Shown one piece after another: positions 58,901-64,000 of a DNA stretch of 64,000 nucleotides (within the stretch, counting starts at the first letter, position 1; every line of letters begins with the position of its first letter). Made by a program: the position numbers and the translations under genes. The stretch comes from Bradysia coprophila (taxonomy: Eukaryota > Arthropoda > Insecta > Diptera > Sciaridae). The DNA lies in the NCBI RefSeq assembly GCF_014529535.1, contig NW_023503509.1, positions 1,488,001 to 1,552,000 of the forward strand, given 5' to 3'. The notes below the pieces were generated by a model that saw only the letters and a list, made by a program, of their open reading frames with translations, did no database searches and was not told the origin of the DNA.

Positions 58901-61900
58901 TTCTATAATATCTTCATGTTGGGTCTAAGTCCTCATTTTCTTCTTACAAAAAATAAACGAGAAAATATCTCATGTAATTTTCAATGAAAAAGACCTCTAT
59001 CTGACATAGTTCCATTTCGTATCACTGCTTGGTATAAAATCAATACCAATACTTTTCCGAAAGTCTCCATTATTGCTTACAAACATTCCGTATGCGGGAC
59101 AAAATTCTTAGTATGCTTTAATACTTGTGGATAAAAAGAACCGATCGGTCTTTCCTTATACCGAGAACCGAGGGAAATTTTAGTGAAAGTGAGAAATAGA
59201 TTTATAAATAAATAACGGCACGATAAAAGTATGTCTCTTTAGGAGATCTCGTAGACCGTTTATCATGAGAATCAGTTACATCATTAACAAATATCTAAGG
59301 ATCATTTCCTTTTAGTCTAGAATTTATAAGACGAAGTATTTTAGGTTGAAATCTATATGATCAGAACGCAACTTCTTAGACATCCTGTGTGTGTCTTAAT
59401 TTGAAAGGAGCAAAGAGCTGAAATAATGTAATTCTAGAAAATTTGAAAGGCAAATTATTCGCTTTCATCTGTCTACCTAGTTTATTGATATTTTTTTAAG
59501 AAAGTTGCATTAGTTTCGACACTTTTTTCTATTTCTGTGGAAAACCGGTATTCAAACTAGTAAAACCGGTATTCGGGATCTCGATAAGACCGGATTTACC
59601 GGTTTCCCTTCTCTAGCACTCACCCTTACATTTTCACACTAGAAACTTGCAATATCTAACGGTAGTGGATATATCTCTCTAAAACTAAAACTCTCATTGC
59701 GAGTTGAAACAAAAATTCCTACGGTTGAAAATTACTCGAGTTAAAGTGTCGACGAGATACAAGATCTTTTGAAAATAATGGATCCATTCACGAACTTATC
59801 CTGTAAATTTTTTTGGAACTCTACTTACAGGAAAATAATTCTGCTAGATAATTCTTGCACTTCTTCTTCAGGAGCTCAGTAATAGAAGATCAGTTTAGAT
59901 TTATTCATGTTACCGTGTAGAAATAAGTTTAAATATATTCTACATTTGTCGTAAATTTTTGAAAACCTACTATACATTCTTACAGTAGTACACGAAATTC
60001 TGAGTATCAGACTGACACTTCATTTCGTAAAATTGTTGTTTCCATTAGCTTTATAACACCATGATCCATACGATACCATACCACCATCTATTATTCTTCA
60101 TTATTTTCATTTACTTACCGAAATTTTATAATGGTGCAAAATTTTCGCTCGCAGTTCTTTTCTTTTCTGATCTTAAATAAATGATCATTTTTTAGACTTC
60201 CAACCTCCATAAGATTCCTTATGTTAGTCCCTGTCTCTAGCTTCACTTTTCTTAGTGTTATTGTCAGTGTTTTATGACTGTGAGGCAAATTTCACGAATT
60301 TGAGTCGCTCGACCGACGTTTACAGGGCATTAAAGTCGTGGTGCTATGGTAAATGGAAGGCATACACTCTGAAGTTAAGAAATGTGACTTTGTTATTTCA
60401 GAACCGAAACCTCAGTGTATGGGAAAATATTCTTTTTTTTAAACATATACTCCATTTCCGTTAAATGTATGCGCCTTTTCCGTTTAGAAAATGCGCCTTT
60501 TAGCGAAAAGTGCACCCCAGTCGAAAATCCTTACTTTAGGCTCTGGTCACGATTCCCGTTGAATTACAATTTCCGCTGAATTGCAATCGACCGGGAAATA
60601 AAGTTCCTGCTGAATTGCAACAAACGTTTCAATCAACACACTGAACTAATCAGAGTGTCTTTTCTACAGACGGACGTAACAAATGCAAGCCGAACGATGT
60701 TAATGAATCTGGAAACTCTTACAGTAAGCATTGCCTCCAGATCTGTTCCGCTAAAATCGACAACATTTTAATGAAACTGTTCACTCCACAGTGGGATCAG
60801 AATTTGTGCACATTCTTTCGCATACCACCAAAGATCTTACCGAAAATCAAAAGCTGTTCCGAAATGTACGGATTTGTTTACGATGGACCTCTACAGGGCG
60901 TTCCAATAGCTTCGGTAATCTTTTTGAGCCTCAACAAATGTCCGACGAACGTTCAAATCTCAACTTTTTTCGCACAGTGTCTCGGCGATCAGCCTGCATC
61001 GTTACTGGGACAAATGTGCATCCAGACTAGTCAAGCTACATGTACCTATAATGACAGCTGTTTTCTAATGGTAAACACCGGCCAAGAGATGATCGATTCG
61101 GAAAATGGTTTACTGACGACGATCGGCTTTAAATTAGGTAAAGTTGATGGCTCGCCACAGTTAACGCGAAAAGTTTCTAAGCGAGAAATTATCTTGCAGG
61201 TCCCAAAGCGAAAACATTTTACGCCTTGGAGGGTGCCGTTTCGAATGCCGGTTACGGTATCTCATGGCTAAAGGATAACATGTTGTTGAACACAGACATT
61301 GCGAAGAAACCAGCTATGACATCACAAAGCTACTACGGCGAATCGGCTGTTTTGTCGTCGTACAACTCAGGCTCAACCATATTCGATACCGCGAACGTCA
61401 GTCAAAAAACGGATGTGGTTTTCGGTAAGGCAAATCGAATCTATCCCTAACAGTCACCATTGATGTCTTTCACTAATTTCAGTGCCATCATTTAGCGGTC
61501 TTTACTCTCCCTACTGGAAGCACGACTCCAGAGGGTATGTTTTAATGAGTCGATCAGGTGATCGGGACGGATTGATCACACTCTTCCCATTTCTAGTGTA
61601 ATATTAGGACTAAATAATCAAACAACGGCACAGCAAGTAACATTGGCTGCATACGAGGCGATCTGCTTCCAAACCAGAGATCTATTAGACTCACTAGCCA
61701 AGGATATACCGTCCTGGAAGCGTCTGGTGAAGCTAACAGTTGGTGGTGAATTCAGTGAGAGTCCGTTCTTGCTGCAATTGCTGGCCGATCTTTGCGGTAT
61801 TACGATTGAACGGCCTCAAACAACGTCACCGTCCTGTCTGGGTGCAATGCTTGCCAGTGGCGTTACAATGAAATTATTATCCATCGACAGTTCTAGGTTA

Positions 61901-62276
61901 CAGTTCTTACCACCTTTGGACGTCTTTCAGCCAGTTATGTGTTCAAGTCGTAAGTACCGGGAGACATTTGTTCAGTAGATGATGAACTAATTTGATGTTT
62001 TCTTTGTGGTTGTCATTCAGAACGAGATTTGAAGTACAGGCGATGGAAGTACACGATAGCAAAATGTCTTCGTTACAACGGCACTTTTACCGAAATTTCA
62101 TTCGATGACAAAGGTGCGTGTTGGTCGAAATTTGCCCAGAGTTTTCTTTGACCACAAAAATGTTTATCAAATTCACAGATCCCGAAATGGTAGTCCGTAA
62201 CTCAATACCCGGAGGAGTATTTCTGTTTTCGTCATTTGCATTACTTTTGGCAACAAAGTTTTTTCAACGAACATAA
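55902..62276 (+). CDS. Glycerol kinase-like protein, divergent, tail-anchored
   Basis: Ten exons: 55902-55964, 56096-56605, 60670-60723, 60792-60914, 60978-61137, 61200-61424, 61483-61534, 61597-61949, 62021-62113, 62179-62276. They total 1731 nt (576 aa), in phase with GT-AG ends. It is a FGGY-family ATP-dependent glycerol kinase homologue. Clear family blocks: VTNQRETT (R89/E90 glycerol contacts), LFGTLDTWILWNLTGG, TDVTNASRTM, LGDQPASLLGQ with the expected catalytic D254, NTG, YALEGAV, and a C-terminal sugar-kinase block with GG. Several signatures are changed. The N-terminal D-x-GT phosphate loop reads SIGNT (12-16), the glycerol-stacking Tyr is C143, and YGTGCF reads YNDSCF (274-279). A hydrophobic tail (about 555-572) recalls the outer-mitochondrial-membrane anchor of mammalian GK isoforms. 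Reduced or altered activity is inferred. Intron 2 (4.06 kb) contains nested transposons. Confidence 0.9.
57406..57495. mobile_element. Tiny palindrome, about 90 bp, inside element 2
   Basis: TTTTCATGCTTGTTATGGGA continuing ACCGAAAGTAA is mirrored by TTACTTTCGGTTCTCATAAT. It may be a separate MITE or part of element 2. Confidence 0.5.
57548..58807 (+). mobile_element. hAT-like element 3 (innermost), decayed
   Basis: Ends CAGAGTTCCCAC and GTGGGAACTCTG are a perfect 12-bp inverted repeat. CAGATT lies directly on both sides (57542-57547 and 58808-58813), a short form of the expected 8-bp duplication. TCCTAAAAT-type repeats fill both subterminal regions. It carries a remnant of the hAT C-terminal dimerisation domain. 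Confidence 0.8.
57726..57866 (+). pseudogene. hAT transposase remnant, C-terminal dimerisation domain
   Basis: A 46-codon frame containing LSLSHANSDPERGFSENK, which fits the conserved hATC pattern (LSLPHSNAD-ERGFS). The expected upstream catalytic part of a 500-700-residue transposase is missing, since the left terminus is only about 180 bp away. Frames after the TGA suggest frameshifted continuation. Non-functional. Confidence 0.75.
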
Positions 62277-63117
62277 GCTGTTCGGATATTACGAGAATTC
62301 TCTCTCCTTCTCTCTAGTCAGTGATAAACGTGTTTGATTCCAATTAAATAGAAAAATTAAAATTGTTTAACTCAACTGGTTTGAATTGAAGAGCTTGAAG
62401 AAACAAAGGACACGGTCATGAGACTGATATGAGAACAATTTGGAATCTTCGGCTAACAAAGTTCAAAAGCTCGTCATAAAGTAACGGATAAGTAAGGAAA
62501 CAGTTTTCACTGGAAAAACATGTAGAGGTGCAAGTGGACCCACTGAAGAAACGGTTCGTCTTAAAATTAGAGATATCAAGGGTCAAAAATTTAAGTTGCG
62601 CCATCTGATCCCATATTCTATAGACAAAGACGATTCTGTCGGAATCACGAGATTATCCAGCTGATACCTTTGAACCGAGGAGTAAGGCAAACTCCTTGAG
62701 ATATGTCTTAAGATATCTTCAAGAATTCCGATAATAGTTTTAACCGATGAACCTACTGTCTTACCGCCTAAGATGTCTCCTAACATTTTATAGATCTTTA
62801 AAGAATCTGCCAGCTCCACCACAACATGATCGATTGTCCACTTTTATAAATAGGACTCTACTTTCCATAGCTGGGCGGTGGATCCCTTTGTAAGTGGCGA
62901 TTATCGCAAATATCATAAGGTAGCGATTCATTACCGTGTGGGTGAATTTCATGAAAATACTCAGCCTCCAAGTAGTAACAAAGTTGACTGTTAATATGAA
63001 TGCCTTCTGTGAAAGTACGTTCGCATGCAGATGAAAGAGATTCGGTGCTTCACAGGCAAAAGTTCAACATTTTACTCTTGCTAAAATCGACAATCGAACA
63101 ACGACAGCAGTTTCTAT
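62277..63117. other. Short intergenic region, tail-to-tail genes
   Basis: Between the glycerol kinase-like stop and the PTRH2 stop. It contains 3' UTRs and AT-rich sequence; no further gene was recognised. Confidence 0.5.
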
Positions 63118-63623
63118 TTACAGTAGCTTCAGATGTTTTACAAGTGACTCAAGTTCTTTGCCTTCCGGACCTAAACCTAACACTGTAACAGTCGCTTCAG
63201 GTATCTGAAAGAAACGTTAGGCGTCAAACGACATGCGAAGAAAGGACGGTCTGTGGTGTAGTACCACTGGTGTACATACTTGCGTTCTACCAGCATCTCT
63301 AACGACTTCAGCGACTATGCCCAATTCTTCCGCTTGTTTTCCTAATTTTTCCAGTTCCTCTAAATTATCAACTTTTAATACAATCTTCGGTTGTCCGCAC
63401 AGCATCCAATTTTTAAGTAAACTGCCATTTCGACGTTGACTTGCCTGGAAGCCTAAAATTCCTTGAAATATAGCAAAGCTTTCCGATTAATTATACCTGA
63501 GGCCTTACAAAGTACGGCAGCATGTGAACATTGAGAAGCAATTTTTCCCTTTCCCATCTTTAAATCCGTCCGGACAATCAAATACATTGTGCCCGGAAAA
63601 GCGTTTCGAATCAATTTCATCAT
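63118..63623 (-). CDS. PTRH2: Peptidyl-tRNA hydrolase 2
   Basis: Three exons on the minus strand: 63623-63497, 63452-63280, 63204-63118, totalling 387 nt (128 aa), in phase. Pth2 family enzymes release peptides from peptidyl-tRNA. The animal protein is often mitochondrial and also linked to anoikis signalling. Signature blocks are intact: [17 protein letters not shown] (21-37), the [10 protein letters not shown] block, RDAGRTQ, and a C-terminal TVLGLGPEG. The frame begins MMKL, and the protein is essentially the bare catalytic domain. The N-terminal membrane segment of the mammalian enzyme is absent. An in-frame stop lies upstream in the shared exon, so translation must begin at or near these Met codons. 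The start sits 14 nt downstream of the COA4 stop in the same exon. Confidence 0.93.
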
Positions 63624-63637
63624 CGTGTATATTGTTG

Positions 63638-63924
63638 CTAGTTCGATTTTGTGTGGTGTGAATATTTGTTCTGTTGTTGGTTAACGTATGCTTGCATGCA
63701 GCCCTTAAATTCCTTCACTATGTCCTGGCATTTACGCCAATCCTGAGTCTCAGCTATACACTCCTGTACAATTGGTTTATGTTCGGTTCGGGGTTAAAAC
63801 AGTGATCAGAAAGTTTTTGGAAAATTGAAATTACTTGAACTTTATAATGCAGTGAAATGCAGCCGGTTTTCTTTAACATGGACTCAACTGGATCGTCATT
63901 CGGATCATTTACAGTCGCAGACAT
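63638..63924 (-). CDS. COA4: Cytochrome c oxidase assembly factor 4 (twin CX9C)
   Basis: Two exons on the minus strand: 63924-63835 and 63763-63638 (71 aa), joined by a 71-bp GT-AG intron. COA4 is a small protein of the mitochondrial intermembrane space, imported by the Mia40 disulfide relay, that assists cytochrome c oxidase assembly. The CHCH fold is plain: C22-X9-C32 and C42-X9-C52. A VQEC-----QDWR-C core and the acidic DDP leader match the COA4/CHCHD8 family. There is no signal peptide, as expected for this import route. Its second exon runs straight into the PTRH2 frame. The length (71 aa) is a little below the human protein (87 aa). Confidence 0.9.
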
Positions 63925-64000
63925 ATTTAATTCATATTCATTTAATCGGAGGATTTTTTGGTGAAGTTATGCAATTTCGTTGTGTGTGCGATAACTGAAT
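63925..64000 (-). promoter_or_regulatory. Upstream region of the COA4-PTRH2 unit
   Basis: Only 76 bp upstream of the COA4 start are in the window. They are AT-rich with no clear TATA/initiator pair, so the promoter may lie beyond the edge. Confidence 0.3.

Larger units (their letters stand above)
57281..59615. mobile_element. hAT-like element 2, inserted in element 1
   Basis: Terminal repeat TAGGGAAAGGAAACCGG at the left and CCGGTTTCCCTTCTCTA at the right. GCACTCAC is duplicated at 57273-57280 and 59616-59623. TAGGG fits the hAT end pattern YARNG. ACCGGTATT-type motifs are repeated subterminally at both ends. Confidence 0.88.
56785..60545. mobile_element. hAT-like element 1 (outermost) in glycerol kinase intron
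   Basis: Ends are CAGAGCCTAAAATAA at the left and the complement of CAGAGCCTAAAGTAA at the right. GTCACGAT is repeated directly at 56777-56784 and 60546-60553, a perfect 8-bp duplication. Subterminal AAAAGTGCACC occurs near both ends. Removing the younger insertion leaves about 1.4 kb with no transposase frame. Confidence 0.85.

Overview
The window is eukaryotic nuclear DNA: AT-rich, with genes split by short GT-AG introns, AATAAA-type poly(A) signals, TATA plus TCAGT-type initiators, and many small inverted-repeat DNA transposons. The protein set (Brahma, SPSB3-like, two inositol monophosphatases, a glycerol kinase homologue, COA4, PTRH2) and the promoter style point to an insect. A nematoceran fly such as a fungus gnat is my inference from style, not something proven here. 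No bacterial, organellar or viral genes were recognised.

Layout. Positions 1-31.5 kb are gene-poor. They hold one intronless MATH-MATH-RING gene (3511-4596, minus), one four-exon two-helix membrane protein gene with PPxY motifs (24780-25901, minus), a few isolated core-promoter-like sites, and many foldback elements (MITEs), several with clear target-site duplications. Positions 31.5-34.8 kb hold two convergent genes: an SPSB3-like SPRY/SOCS-box gene (plus) and a FAR1-type zinc-finger gene (minus). A partial coiled-coil gene (plus) follows at 37.4-40.4 kb. From 40.8 to 50.4 kb lies brahma (minus, eight coding exons, 1834 codons), the SWI/SNF remodeller ATPase. One of its introns contains a tandem pair of intact inositol monophosphatase genes on the opposite strand. 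Positions 50.4-55.9 kb carry compound repeats made of CTACCA palindromes plus 38-bp and 18-bp tandem arrays. Positions 55.9-62.3 kb hold a ten-exon glycerol kinase-like gene whose largest intron contains a nest of hAT-type elements. At the right edge (63.1-63.9 kb, minus) COA4 and PTRH2 lie in one apparent transcript with 14 nt between the ORFs.

Main points of interest: the COA4/PTRH2 two-ORF arrangement; a glycerol kinase homologue that has lost several signature residues but kept others; the Russian-doll hAT insertions with perfect 8-bp duplications; a PHGQPN hexapeptide expansion and an exon duplication in brahma; and a three-copy hairpin-rich repeat family, one copy of which carries a 50-nt tRNA-like sequence. 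Exon joins were derived by hand from reading frame, splice consensus and family similarity. They sum to intact frames in every gene called with high confidence.
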